From contig CP142453.1 in the NCBI GenBank assembly GCA_038049695.1, positions 114,344,001 to 114,408,000 of the forward strand: a DNA stretch of 64,000 nt, read 5' to 3'. The stretch is from Cinnamomum chago (Eukaryota > Streptophyta > Magnoliopsida > Laurales > Lauraceae). The notes below the pieces were generated by a model that saw nothing but the letters and a program-made list of their open reading frames with translations, made no database searches and had not been told where the DNA came from. Position numbers and translations under genes: made by a program. Below, in pieces: positions 1 through 11,391 of the stretch (position 1 is its first letter; each line of letters starts with the position of its first letter).

Positions 1-413
1 TTGGTACAACCGATGAGCAATTGCTAAGCTCAACCATCCACACATCATAAGTCCTTCAATTCAGGGACATTAGGTAGGTATAAGGGTCCCAAACCAGGTC
101 TAAGGTTACAGTTAGCCGAGGTCCTATTACGGCTAGCCGTGAGTGTGCTGTTGTTCCCTTACGGTTAACCGTGGGTAGCTCTACGGTTAGCCATGATGTA
201 ACTGTAGAACAAAACCCTGAACGGTTACTTTTCACGGTTACTTTTCTAGGAGCCTACGCTACCCTACGACAATCAAGTGAATTGCCCCTCAATTCCAGTC
301 AAACATTAAAGATACATCATTTACCACATTTTACACCATTCCATCACATCAAAACTCTTAGATTTAAGGCCATCCATCAACAAAGGGTCCCAAGTTGCAT
401 GCCAAGGGTTCCA

Positions 414-549
414 AACCATTTGAAAGAGCTTATGAGGGGGAAAACTAGATTAAACATCAAATCAAATCTTAATTAATTTAGAACCATTTAAAAGAGCTTA
501 TAAGGGGGAAAACTAGATTAAACATCAAATCAAATCGTAATTTAATTTA
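414..549. repeat. Tandem duplication, 68-bp period
   Basis: AACCATTTGAAAGAGCTTAT at 414 recurs almost unchanged at 482; the two units differ at a few bases. It lies inside the putative Gypsy LTR. Confidence 0.8.
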
Positions 550-792
550 GGAATCATAAATAACACACATGCATGCTATGTAATTCATATATTTTACTTG
601 CCTCAAGGTAGAATTGTGGAAAAACTCTCCAAAAGCCAAAAGCCAAGCCAAGAAACCCCAAAATCCACACCAGCTCCTCAAAATCTAGAGATCTTAAACC
701 CAATCCAAGGGAGAAATAGGGATTAGGGCTGGATTCTAACATGAATTCATCAAAAGAAGCTAGAATTGGAATTAGGGTTTGAAACTCACTTT

Positions 793-952
793 GATTGAAA
801 GAGAAGAAAGAGATCTAATGAGAGATGAGGAGAAAGAAGCTTTGAATCTTGTCTTTGATGATGATCTTCTATGATTGAAAGGGAAGAAAGAGATCTAATG
901 AGAGATGAGGAGAAAGACGCTTTGAATCTTGTCTTTGATGATGATCTTCTAT
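793..952. repeat. Tandem duplication, 80-bp period
   Basis: Two units starting GATTGAAAG (793 and 873) and ending GATGATCTTCTAT differ at only two or three bases. The unit lies in the 3' part of the putative Gypsy LTR (minus sense). Confidence 0.85.
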
Positions 953-1012
953 GGAATTTGCCAAGAGATTGATGGATCTTGCCCTAGAAGCTTAGAGAGA
1001 GAGAGAGAGAGA

Positions 1013-4000
1013 TATCATTTAGAGAGATGACAATAAAACTCAAAAAGTATGCTGAATGCAATCCCCATCTTGGCCGACTGTTCTGTCCTTATAAAGGGGC
1101 TGAATGCCCTGATTACATGTAAGTATTCACTTATCAGATCCTAAAAATCTGTTTTACAAACTAAGTATCTTTGACTAAGTAAGATATGAAGTTTGGGCCA
1201 AAAATGGGCCTGGGCTTGGATTGACAGCCCCCCTCAAATTGATGCTGGGGAGTCATAAAGCAGCAATTTGGAAACAAAAAATTGATGTCGAGGCCGAGGA
1301 AGTCCCTTGGTGAAGATATCTGCAAACTGAAACTCTGTAGGGACATGAGGTAGACTAATGACATCCCGCTTATATTCATCCCGAATAAAGTGACACTCAA
1401 CTTCGATATGTTTAGTACGTTCATGGAAGACGGGATTTTCAGTGATTCGGATGGCTCCAGTATTATCGGCATGCAATGAAGTAGGAGAGGTTTGAGTGAA
1501 CCCAAGTTTCGAAAGAAGGCCCCGAAGCCATAAGACTTCAGGACAAGCAGAAGACATCGCCCTATATTCAGCTTCCGTGGAAGATCTGGACACACGTTCT
1601 TATTTCTTGCATTTCCAAGAAATGAGCGAATTTCCAAGGTACATGCACCAGCCAGTAGTAGAACGACGCGTGTCTGGACAGCCTGCCCAGTCAGCATCCG
1701 CATAAGCAGTCAGATGAAGATGATTATCCTTTGGATAATATAAGCCACGAGAGACAGTTCTGAGTAGATAGCGGATAATGCGCTTCACAACTGTCAAATG
1801 AAGGTGTCGAGGAGCGGTCATGAACTGGCTCACAAGATTAACAGCATAGGATATGTCAGGTCTAGTGATGGTGAGATAGACAAGACTTCCCACCAGGCGC
1901 CGGTATGTATGAAGATCAGGAAGAAGATCGCCATCATCTTTACTCAGCTTGAGATTTACCTCAACAGGTGTATCAACAGGCGAAGAATCATGGAGGTCAG
2001 CTAACTCGATAAGATCTGATGTGTATTTGTGTTGATTAACAAAGAGACCTTTGGGAGATTGATGCACCTCTAAGCCCAAGAAATAATGCAAAGGACCCAA
2101 ATCCTTCATATGAAAGTAAGTCCGGAGGGAATCTTGGAGAGATTTGATCATACTAGCATCCGTGCCGGTGATAATAATATCGTCAACATACACTAGAAGC
2201 ATAGTAACCCCTGTAGATGTGTGGCATAGAAAGAGAGATGGATCATAAGGGCTCTGAGTGAAGCCACTTTCGCATAAGCGACCCCTGAAGGTTTCGAACC
2301 ACACCTGAGGAGCTTACTTTAGACCATAAAGCGATTTTCGCAGCCGACAGACGGACCTCTTGGAGGGAGAGGGGACGCCTTGTGGTATGCGCATATAGAC
2401 TTCTTCTTGCAAATCCCCATGGAGAAATGCATTTTTTACATCCATCTGGTATAATGGCCAAGACTGAGATGCAGTAATGGCGAGAAGTAACCTAACAGAT
2501 GTCATCTTTGCCACAGGTGCAAACGTCTTCTCGTAGTCAATGCCATCCTCTTGTCTGTTTCCAAGTGCCACAAGCCTAGCTTTGTGTCTATCCAAGGACC
2601 CATCAGATTTAAGTTTGATCGAGTAGATCCATTTGCAACCAATGGGCTTAACTGCTGAAGGACACTCCACAATATTCCATGTGTGATTCAGATCCAATGC
2701 ATCTAATTCCTCCTTCATGGCCTGGTTCCAGCAATCTTGTTGGACAGCCTGCAAATAAGAACTTCGGATAGAGATAGAAAATAGAGTGGTCTTCAAAGAA
2801 GTATGGGTAAATCCATACCGCTCAGGCGGTCTAGAAGTTCTGGAGGAGCAACATAAGGCAGGAGTAGGTGTGGAACCATTTGTCGATGGAGGATCGGGGG
2901 AGGGCCATCTGCAGTGGGAGGTTTCTCCCGTCGGTGGTATACAAAAGTAGGATTAAACCTAGTAACAGAGGTTTGATCCGAAAAACCTGGTAAGAGAGCT
3001 GGTGAAGAGGGATGAGGATAGTCCATGTGAGTTTGGAAGAAATATTGATTTTCAAAGAAACTAACATTTCGAGAAACCCTGATACGACGACCAATGGGAT
3101 CATAGCAAACAAAACCTTTTTGATTAGTGGCATAACCCAAAAATGCACACCTACGAGATTGTGCTGTTAGTTTCGTTCTTTCTGTGGGAGGTATATGAAC
3201 GAAGCAAACACAGCCAAAGGATGATGACCAAACAATTTAAAATGAGGCGTTAAATGAGCAATGGTTGGTGATGGAAGGCGGTTAATGAGATAGACAGCTG
3301 TGGTGAGAGCTTCAGTCCAAAACCGAGGGGGAACGGATGATTCAATCAAAAAGGTTCTAATTACATCAAGAAGATGTCTGTTTTTCCGTTTCGCAACTCC
3401 ATTTTGTTCTGGAGTATACGGATAGGTAGGTTGAGAAATGATTCCTTTATTGTTTAAAAAGGATTGAAAATCCTTGGAAACATACTCCCCCCCCTGAGTC
3501 TGAGCGCAAAGTTTTGATGCATTTAGAGAATTGGTTTTCAACATAGTTAACAAAAAATTTAAATGCATGAAGAACATCAGACTTCGAATGTAATAAATAA
3601 ATCCAAGTAAATCTGCTGTAGTCATCAATGAAGGTGACAAAGTACTTGAAATGACTGTGAAAGGGTTGGAGCAATGCCCCAAACATCACTGTGAATTAAG
3701 TCAAAACAGGCAGTGCTCTGTGTGTTAGAGTTTGGAAAGGGTAAAGTTTTACTCTTTCCTAATTTAGGTTCAGATCCATCAATATATGCCCAGAGTTACT
3801 TTCCTTCTAAGTAAATTTGAAATTGGAAGGCCCATTCGGTATAATTTTTTCCATAAAACCTAACCATTTTAATTTCAGATTTTTCCATGATGAGCAGACA
3901 AAGAGAAAAAAAACTTCAGACCGGAGTAAGTCGGAACTATAACCAGGAGCAGCACCCAGAACAAGCAAGCAACCCAGACAGCAAGAACTAAGGCAAACCA

Positions 4001-5510
4001 AATCAACAACAGTAATTTGATGAAGATGAACTAGAGTAACATCAGGAATTTGATGATGATGGAACACAGTTAAACAGGAAGAACACTTGTATCCAGAAGA
4101 AAACCACAATTTGTCTCCAGGCAGCAAGAGACCAAAAAAAGCACAACCAGTGTAGAAATCAAACAGTAATAGTACTGTAGCACAAACCAGCCAGAAACCA
4201 AAAAATGCACAAACAGAGTGCAGAAACGTCCCTGGCGTTCAGTGGATGGATTCCCACGTGGGCCCCAGCAAATGATCAATGGCCAGATCAAAGGGTGGGG
4301 ATGGAAGGGTGGACTATTTTCGCACCTAGTGGAAGTGGTCCCACGCAGAACCAATCGTTATCTAAAATTCTGGACGGCTGAGATGAAAACAAGTTGATAA
4401 AATTGAATTTCCACAAAAATTAGTAGAAGGCCTACCTCAGATGATCCATAAATCTTGAAAAATTCTTCATAAATAAGAAGAAAGCCAGGCGACCAAAATG
4501 GGCTGCTCCCACTGATATGGTGATGATGATCGCAGGTGGGCCACGTCTGATTTGAGATGATCACAGACGATCAGGTGGCAGAAAATGGCTTCCAGTGAAG
4601 AATATGTGTTGGATAATGAAGAAGATGCACAAATAGGGACTATGCAATCGAAATAGTGGATAGAACTGCACTAAAAATGACTAACGACCATCTCGTTAGC
4701 ATGATTCCATAAACGTGGGCCCCACCAGATCATCATAGGACATATTAGAGGTCGGGGATGAAGGCACAACATATATTCCCAAGTGAGGGAAGAAGATTCA
4801 GCCAAAAATAACCAAGATCCTTGATTTTGGACGGCCAGGATGAAATTAGATGGAGAAAACTGAAGTACCACAAATGGTGATGGAAAACCTACGTCGGATA
4901 GGAAAACAATTCCTGAAAAATCACCATAAATACCAGCAATTCCAATCGACCAACATGGTCTGGTTCCGCAGAGTTGTTGAAGAAGATCTCAGGTGGGCCA
5001 CATCTCATCTGATCTGATCTGGGATGATTGGAGAGCTTCCAGATGTGGAAGATGACTTGGATGATCTAGAGATCAAGGCTCTGATACCATGTCAGAAACC
5101 ATATACCAACCCAAAAGCTTAAGCTGATAGGTGGAAGGCCCATACAGGTATATTAAGATATGTCAAGCCTATTACTTAGGCGATGTGGGATGTGGGACTT
5201 CCCAACACTCCCCCTCACGTGCAGGCCCAACAGATTTCATGGACGGGCCGGTCATGTGGGCTACACAAGAACACCGGGATCGAAACCCGCTTTTATACCA
5301 TATCATTTAGAGAGATGAAAAGAAAACTCAAAAAGTATGCTGAATGCAGTCCCCATCTTGGTCGATTGTTCTGTCCTTATAAAGGGGCTGAATGCCCTGA
5401 TTACATGTAAGTATTCACTTATCAGATCCTAAAAATCTATTTTACAAAATAAGTGTCTTTGACTAAGTAAGATATGAAGTCTGGGCCCAAAATGGGCCTG
5501 GGCTTGGATT

Positions 5511-5514
<4 letters not shown>
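1013..5514 (-). mobile_element. Ty1/Copia element, old, broken, nested in a (GA)n tract
   Basis: LTR copies are at 1013-1226 (3') and 5301-5514 (5') and differ at about 11 of 213 sites (about 5%), so the insertion is several to tens of million years old depending on the rate used. A purine tract (AATTTGAGGGGGG on the minus strand) abuts the 3' LTR at 1227. Parts on the minus strand: RNase H about 1234-1600, reverse transcriptase about 1600-2800 ([21 protein letters not shown]), integrase about 3100-3690 (TFIDDYSRFTWIY), and a short gag start about 3740-3892. Much of gag is absent and many breaks are present. The flanks on both sides are GA repeats, so a target duplication cannot be told apart. 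The 5' leader contains a second LTR-like unit (listed separately). Confidence 0.85.
5079..5300 (-). mobile_element. TRIM-like unit inside the Copia 5' leader
   Basis: On the minus strand a 116-bp unit (5092-5207) starts TGTTGGGAAG and ends TTTCTGACA. It is preceded by a purine tract (GAGGGGGAG) and followed by TGGTATCAGAGCC, the usual initiator-Met tRNA primer site. Upstream of it, 5208-5300 starts TGGTATAAAAGC, a diverged primer site next to the 5' LTR, followed by a GGTTTCGATCCC stretch. One short segment thus shows primer site, spacer, purine tract, LTR and primer site in order, the plan of a TRIM element fused to or inserted in the Copia leader. Confidence 0.55.

Positions 5515-5554
<40 letters not shown>
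5515..5554. repeat. (GA)n microsatellite at the Copia junction
   Basis: About 20 GA dinucleotides follow the right LTR directly; a shorter GA run lies left of the other LTR at about 993-1012. The Copia element inserted within this tract. Confidence 0.85.
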
Positions 5555-5556
<2 letters not shown>

Positions 5557-5942
5557 TGGAAATGATTCTATGTATGTGGAAATGTTGTTGGTTTTGTTAC
5601 TAAATGGGGAAAGTCAGTTGACTAAAATACCCCTATTACTAAAGGGTCTCGAAGAAGCATGTGCAAGGGTATTTTTTGAAACTCAATGGAATTATTCCTT
5701 TTCTCCCAAGGACCCTACAGCTAACACAACCACAACCAAGGGCCCTACATCCTGAACTCTCTAAAATTACAAATACCCCTGCAATCTCTCCAAAACCTCA
5801 AATTTCTCCCTAAACTACCCAACTAGGTCCAAAACTCACTAAAACACCTACAACTAGTGAACTAACCCACTAAACACCCTCCAAACACTACAAAACTCAA
5901 TTAAATAATATAATAATAACTACAAAAGGCTGGGACCTTACA

Positions 5943-7219
5943 CTTATCCAAATGGTTATCTGATGTGAGGGCTCCATTTGTTGTACTATTTAAAAATGGG
6001 GTCATGTTGGAAGGAGCCTTTGATAGTAGCATAGGAGCGTGTGTTGTGCAGGCTAGCCAGTTCTCTGTAGAATTACTATTAGGCTTGTAGCACGATCTGT
6101 GTGATGAAATGTTAAGGCACCAACTGGTGATGCAATTGAAGTGAGGGCTCAGCTACTTTGAGTTCATGTGACTGCCTGTCAAATCATTGGCAAATTATAT
6201 TGAAAGTGACTGCCTGTCAAATCATTGACGAATTATATTCGAAGTCCTACATAAAGTTCAGGTCTGGTCATTGTAGTATTTTTAAGTGAAGAACATTTGT
6301 ATGTATTAATATATGCCCATACAAATCACAAGTAGTGAGTCCGATTTTATTTCCTATTTCTTGCATTCCATTTCTCTTTCATATTTAGGTTATGGAGACC
6401 ATTTTTTTTTTTATTGTCTAAAATTATGATTTACATTACTCTTTTTTTTTTCTTTTTTTCTCTGTTCACGCATGGCCAAACAGGTAGACTAGATGTTATG
6501 AATCATCAGATTGGGACGTTTATTTTTTAGATACTTTCTCATCATTGAGAAATGAAGGTCTGCCCGGTTTTCTTTCAGAAGTCCATTTAGGAATTTACTC
6601 TTAAACTGTTTAGATTGTCAAAGGAATTTCAAAAATTAAATTATCTATTCCATTACGTTTTAGCCCCAAATTTTTTAATATCAGCAACAAATTTCATGGA
6701 GGAAAGGAGAGAAATTACAAAGCTAATTAACTCAAATGAAGGGCAGCTTGCCTGATAGGTAAAGTGGTTCTAGCAATGCCTTAATTTACAAAAGCTGTCA
6801 AATTGTTGATCTTGTAAGGATAGAGAAGAAAATGAAATATCTATAACATGTTGAGGTCCCAACTTTCATCAAGATTTGTCGGACACTAAAGAGATACAGT
6901 CCTCTTTACCTGCTAAATTTACAAGCGGATCAGTTTCCAAGTAGTAAGAAACTATTGCGACAATCAGCTATGAAATGTAGTCTATTTTACTGTCTGCTAA
7001 AATTTCTTGCAATCAGCAACATGGCTTTCCATGCAAACGTTGTTTTGTGGAAGTTCATTGTGCCCCTCTTTCATTTCTATTTTGGCTTCTTTTTACACTT
7101 TAGACTTCTTCCATACATGTAGTTTGTCATTGCTGTTAGTTTTTAATTGACGGACTATGCCTCTACTGTTGTAGAGCTTGTAGCATATAAGTATATAACA
7201 GAAGTTGCTATGTTTACAG
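5943..7219 (+). other. Intronic sequence between the Gypsy LTR and exon 1
   Basis: Host-type AT-rich intron before the 7220 exon. A 49-codon open stretch at 5941-6090 reads like protein (listed separately). The rest shows two close copies of GACTGCCTGTCAAATCATTG around 6170-6230 and T-rich tracts. No VPS13 exon was found in it; the preceding exons must lie left of the window. Confidence 0.5.
5944..6090 (+). pseudogene. Unidentified protein-like exon fragment
   Basis: In frame from 5944 to the TAG at 6088 the sequence reads about 48 residues with natural-looking composition, including DVRAPFVVLFKNGVMLEG, FDSSIGACVV and FSVELLLGL. It begins exactly where the putative Gypsy LTR ends, so its 5' part may have been displaced. 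It has no good start codon and does not match any VPS13 segment I remember. It could be an exon remnant, a gene fragment carried by an element, or chance. I do not recognise the family. Confidence 0.3.
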
Positions 7220-10200
7220 CTTGATTTCAGCTCATTCAGTCCTGATGATGAAGACTATAGAGGTTACGAGTATAGCCTTGTTGGGGAGCTTTCTGAAGTA
7301 CGAATTGTTTATTTGAATCGCTTTGTGCAGGAGGTACCCACTTGAAGACGCATCTTTTCCCTTTTTTCACGCCATTCAAATCGTCACTGCACTGTAATAG
7401 TTCTATTGCAGGTTGTTAGTTACTTTATGGGCCTTGTTCCTAGAAATTCAAACAAAGTTGTAAAACTAAAAGATCAGGCAACCAACTCAGAGAAGTGGTT
7501 TACTGCAAGTGAAATTGAAGGGTCACCTGCTTTAAAGTTGGATCTTTCACTCAAGAAGCCAATAATAGTGATGCCTCAGAAAACGAATAGCCTTGAGTAA
7601 GTGTTTTTTATTACTTTTAAAGTTCTTTAATGAGACCATTGGCTAGAGTCAGTATGCTCTGCATGTAAGGCCAACTTTTTTTTTGTTGATCCCTATTAAT
7701 ATTTTATATGGAAAATTTGCAGTTATTTAGAGCTTGATGTGCTTCACATAACTGTCCAAAATACTTTTCATTGGCTTCATGGTGATAAAAGTGAAATGGG
7801 TGCAGTCCACTTGGAAATATTAACCATCCAGGTATGGTCACTCGATATTTCTCTTATACTGCTATTAAATCATTAAGATTATGTTCTTAATTTTATCATT
7901 TAACCTGTTGCTTACAATACAAGAACAATGAAGGAAAGAGAAGAAGAAAAAAAAATGCAACACGAAAGGAAAAAGATGATAAGACAAAGATAAGAGAAGT
8001 GCTTTGAAAAAGATTTAGGTGGTCATTCATAAGTCTTCTTGATGACCTGACATTTATATTTATATTAATGAAAAAAATATGAATTTACAGATGTTCCTGA
8101 AGTTCTATCAAATTACAAAACAGTCCTTCAGTGAAACCGAAATTACAAATAGGACCTGTATGGACCTCAACACTCTCCTCAAGCAGGAGTATGGATATCT
8201 ACAATCTCCAGCTTAGAGAAAACACTAGATAAATGAGTCTTTGAAAAACTTTTTGGAAAAAAATTGGCTAGACAGCAATTTGATCTTCATGCTGAGATAT
8301 CCTTAATCATTGTTCTGCATATTGAAATCATTTTGGAAATTGTTCGAGGAGATGATTTGATCAGAACTTGTAGGCTTCTTATCTTGAAGAGGTTCCACCG
8401 AAGATGTAAACTAGCGATGATCTCTGTTACCATGATACAACATCAATATTAGAATAACTGAGAAAGGATTGTTGTGGGTTTCCCCATACAATCCTGTGTC
8501 TATTTCTATGTAACTGTATGTGATATATACACATAAAGAGTGTCTGTTGCAACAAGAAGAAAGGATATGAACAAATGAAGATAAGACGCTAAGAGCAAAT
8601 GGCTGTTGCTACCGTTGGGTCTGAGCTGATGTTCATGGGACAATCATATCTGTCTACAATTAGAACCCCGAAAAAGTCTTCCTTCTATGCAAGAACTAAC
8701 AGTGGATGACCCCATTGCTCAACACTGCCTACAACCCCAAAAATAAATCAATTATGCAAACATTGAGAAGCTATAACTTGATCTTATAAGTGAAATTATA
8801 GTTCATCAAACAGTGAAGATTGTTAAGTTCTCGATTCGTCTTTTCCTCCAGTTTCTTCTGACTTCTCAACCTCTTGTTCTTTGTCCAAAAACTCTTTCAC
8901 AGAAGGCTTCATATGGCCAATGCTAGATCAAACAAGACCCCATTTCCAACCAATCCTCATAATTGTTAATGACCAGTAGCACCAAAAGCTCGAGCTACTA
9001 GTGAACGACACAATAATGTATATCAACAAACCCCTTTGAATGGGAAGCCGTTCGAATTCGAAACTTAAAGGACAGACGGAACGAAGTAGACCAAACAGAT
9101 GGAGGTAATTTGCCTCCCAGGGGTTTCGAACTCGTGACGTCTTGCTCTGATACCATGTTAATAACCAAAAACACCATAAGCTCAAGCTGTTAGTGAACAA
9201 CATAACAATGTATATTAACACACCCCTTGAACGGGAGGCCGTTCAAATTCTAAACCCAAGAGATAGACAGACGGAACGGAACTGATCAGATAGAAAAATT
9301 GAGGTAACATGCCTCCTAGGGGTTTCAAACTCATGACCTCTGGCACTGATACCATATCAATAACCAGTAACACCAAAAGATCGAGCTCTTAGTGAATGGC
9401 ACAACAATGTATATCAACACCCCCTTTGAACGGGAAGCTGTTCTAATTCGAAACTGAACAGACGGAACTGAATAGACCAGATAGATGGAGGTAACATACC
9501 TCCCAGTGGTTTCGAACTCGTGACCTCTTTCTCTGATACCATGTTAATGACCAGTAACACCAAAAGCTTGAGCTGTTAGTGAACGTCACAAGAATGTATA
9601 TCAACAGTCATATGATCTCCATTCTATCTTTCTGATTCTTGTCAACATCTGTAGGCTCCAGACCATCTGGCTTTGCACATTCCAGATCTTTGCAATGATA
9701 TTGACCAGTCCTATCCTGATCAAATTGACTAATAATGGCACTAATTGGAGGTGGAAAGTTCAGATGTTGAGTAGCAGCATAACTCTCTAGGTCCTCATCA
9801 ACATGCCCTACAAATTGCACATGTCCAAGACGTTTACACCTTTCAATATAAGGAATCATGGTACTTGAAGAATTACTAATTTACTGTTGTCCCCACCTTA
9901 CCAGTCAGACACGGGTTATATTACCAATTAAAATTTTTTCACCCTTCAGTATTTGCTTATAACTACTGTTTCTTGCATCAAGTCATGAAAAATAATAGCA
10001 TCAAAGCTTGTAACACTATGTGGGAGAGCATCACCCTCCCTGAAAATATCAGTGGCCTATGTGCTCCCTTTATGGACTATTACATAGACATGGGATTCCC
10101 AGACACCAGCAGTTGCAATGGAGTTTGAACAAGGCTCAATGCAATTTGAAAAGTTCTTACCTGCTAAAAGATAATCAGAAGCTGCTAATCTTTTTCTGAC

Positions 10201-11391
10201 CTCACCAATTGGTATGTTGGTGGGCCTTAAAATACTTAACATCCTATTGGGATACCACTACATAACATCTTGTAATCACGAGATTTTCATTGAGTTCAGC
10301 CCATTCAAATTTCAATGGATCAGTTTATGAGATATTGGAGCTGTGGTTTTTTCGGTGACGGTAAAATTATATCAATGGGAAAAGATGTCCATACAAGATA
10401 CACAACGCATAAGTAAAACAAATCACAATGTATTAATAAGAGCATTACAATCAATGCTTTAAAGAAATTGAACAGAAGAAACAACTGGTGTTGTAGTCCT
10501 AGCAACACCCTGCTTAGCTAAGGTATCTGCCATACTGTGAGCGGTCTCACTTGACGAAAAACCAAGGACTTGATCTTGTTGAAATAGAACTGCAATTTCC
10601 AAGGACTTGCAGCACTAGAATTCGCCAATGAGATATTGGATCTTTATTACATGCATAAAAAATGCTCTTCTTGAATTGGACAAGATATTGAGCCTTGCAT
10701 ATGTAAGGACTTATGCACAGTGATTAGTTGGTCACTATCCCATTATGTCATGGGGTACCATGCACATGCATTTGAAATCGCAATTTTATTTATTATCAGT
10801 TTGGTGATGAGAATGCGTACTTGAAAAAGTATCACTTTTTGGGTGCTGCAGGTTGAAGACATTAACTTGACTGTCGGTACTGGAACAAGTTTGGGTGAAA
10901 GTATTATCCAAGATGTCAAGGGACTTTCTGTTGTTATTCGGAGATCGCTTCGGGATTTGTTGCACCAAATTCCAAATATAGAGGCTGGTATCAAGGTACT
11001 ACAGTACAGTTTCCAAAGACATACAGGCCGCCGTAAATAGCTTTCATGATATTTCCATGATACAATGCTGTTTCTGACATATTTATTGCTGAATCTCCAG
11101 ATAAAAGAACTCAAAGCAGCTTTATCCAATAGAGAGTACCAGATAGTAACAGACTGTGCATTATCAAATATCTCTGAGACCCCACATACTGTGCCTTCAC
11201 TGAAATGCAGCCCTGAAATTTCTTCCGATGATGTGTTGGAGCAACCAATGCCCCTGTCTCGGGATGTGGTTAACCTTGAATCCCACAATAAAGAAGAATG
11301 GATTACCATGAAAGTGTCGGTTGCAATGAATCTGGTTGAGTTGTGTCTGCATTCAGGGGAAACAAGAGATGCAGCCTTGGCCACTTTGCAG
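7220..11391 (+). CDS. VPS13M-type gene, exons 1-5 of the window (central groove region)
   Basis: Exons 7220-7333, 7412-7596, 7723-7831, 10852-10995 and 11101-11391. The translation carries landmarks typical of plant VPS13M proteins: SEVRIVYLNRFVQE, then VVSYFMGLVP, then SEKWFTASEIEGSPALKLDL, LDVLHITVQNTF, GESIIQDVKGLSV, RRSLRDLLHQIP and ELKAALSNREYQI. These belong to the repeating beta-groove part of the bridge, not to a catalytic site. The first exon enters in phase 0 after TTTACAG at 7219; an alternative AG exists ten bases further in, but the upstream one keeps residues that match family members. The last exon ends after DAALATLQ and splices over a 12.9 kb intron directly onto ITGAWLLYKS, which restores the usual family sequence, so no exon is missing there. 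Confidence 0.92.

Larger units (their letters stand above)
1..5942 (-). mobile_element. Probable Ty3/Gypsy 5' LTR at the left edge, interrupted by a Copia element
   Basis: Read on the minus strand, 5942 begins TGTAAGGTCCCAGCC, a start typical of Del/Tekay-type Gypsy LTRs, and the sequence runs on through 5515, resumes at 1012 and leaves the window at 1. Both sides of the Copia insertion are the same (GA)n tract, as expected if one LTR was split. No purine tract precedes the TG start, so this would be the 5' LTR and the body would lie left of the window. It holds two internal tandem duplications (about 414-548 and 793-952). No coding part is visible. The Gypsy call rests on LTR style only. Confidence 0.45.
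7832..10851. other. Intron 3: TRIM array, gene fragment, truncated L1
   Basis: A 3.0 kb intron between exons 3 and 4. It holds the tandem TRIM array, a minus-strand gene-like fragment and an L1 3' end, each listed. Between 7832 and 8960 I see only AT-rich intron with no coding or repeat signal I can name. Confidence 0.7.

Noticed and set aside
5183-5410. 75-codon ORF across the Copia 5' LTR
   Set aside because: It spans the junction of the TRIM-like unit and the LTR and repeats LTR sequence found at 1013-1226.
9130-9160. Possible tRNA gene from the GTTCGAAACC motif
   Set aside because: No cloverleaf, no acceptor pairing and no A box at the right distance were found; it belongs to the TRIM internal region.
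8964-9606. Regularly spaced direct repeats resembling a CRISPR array
   Set aside because: The units are LTRs with TG...CA ends, primer sites and purine tracts, the spacers are homologous to each other, and the host is a plant.
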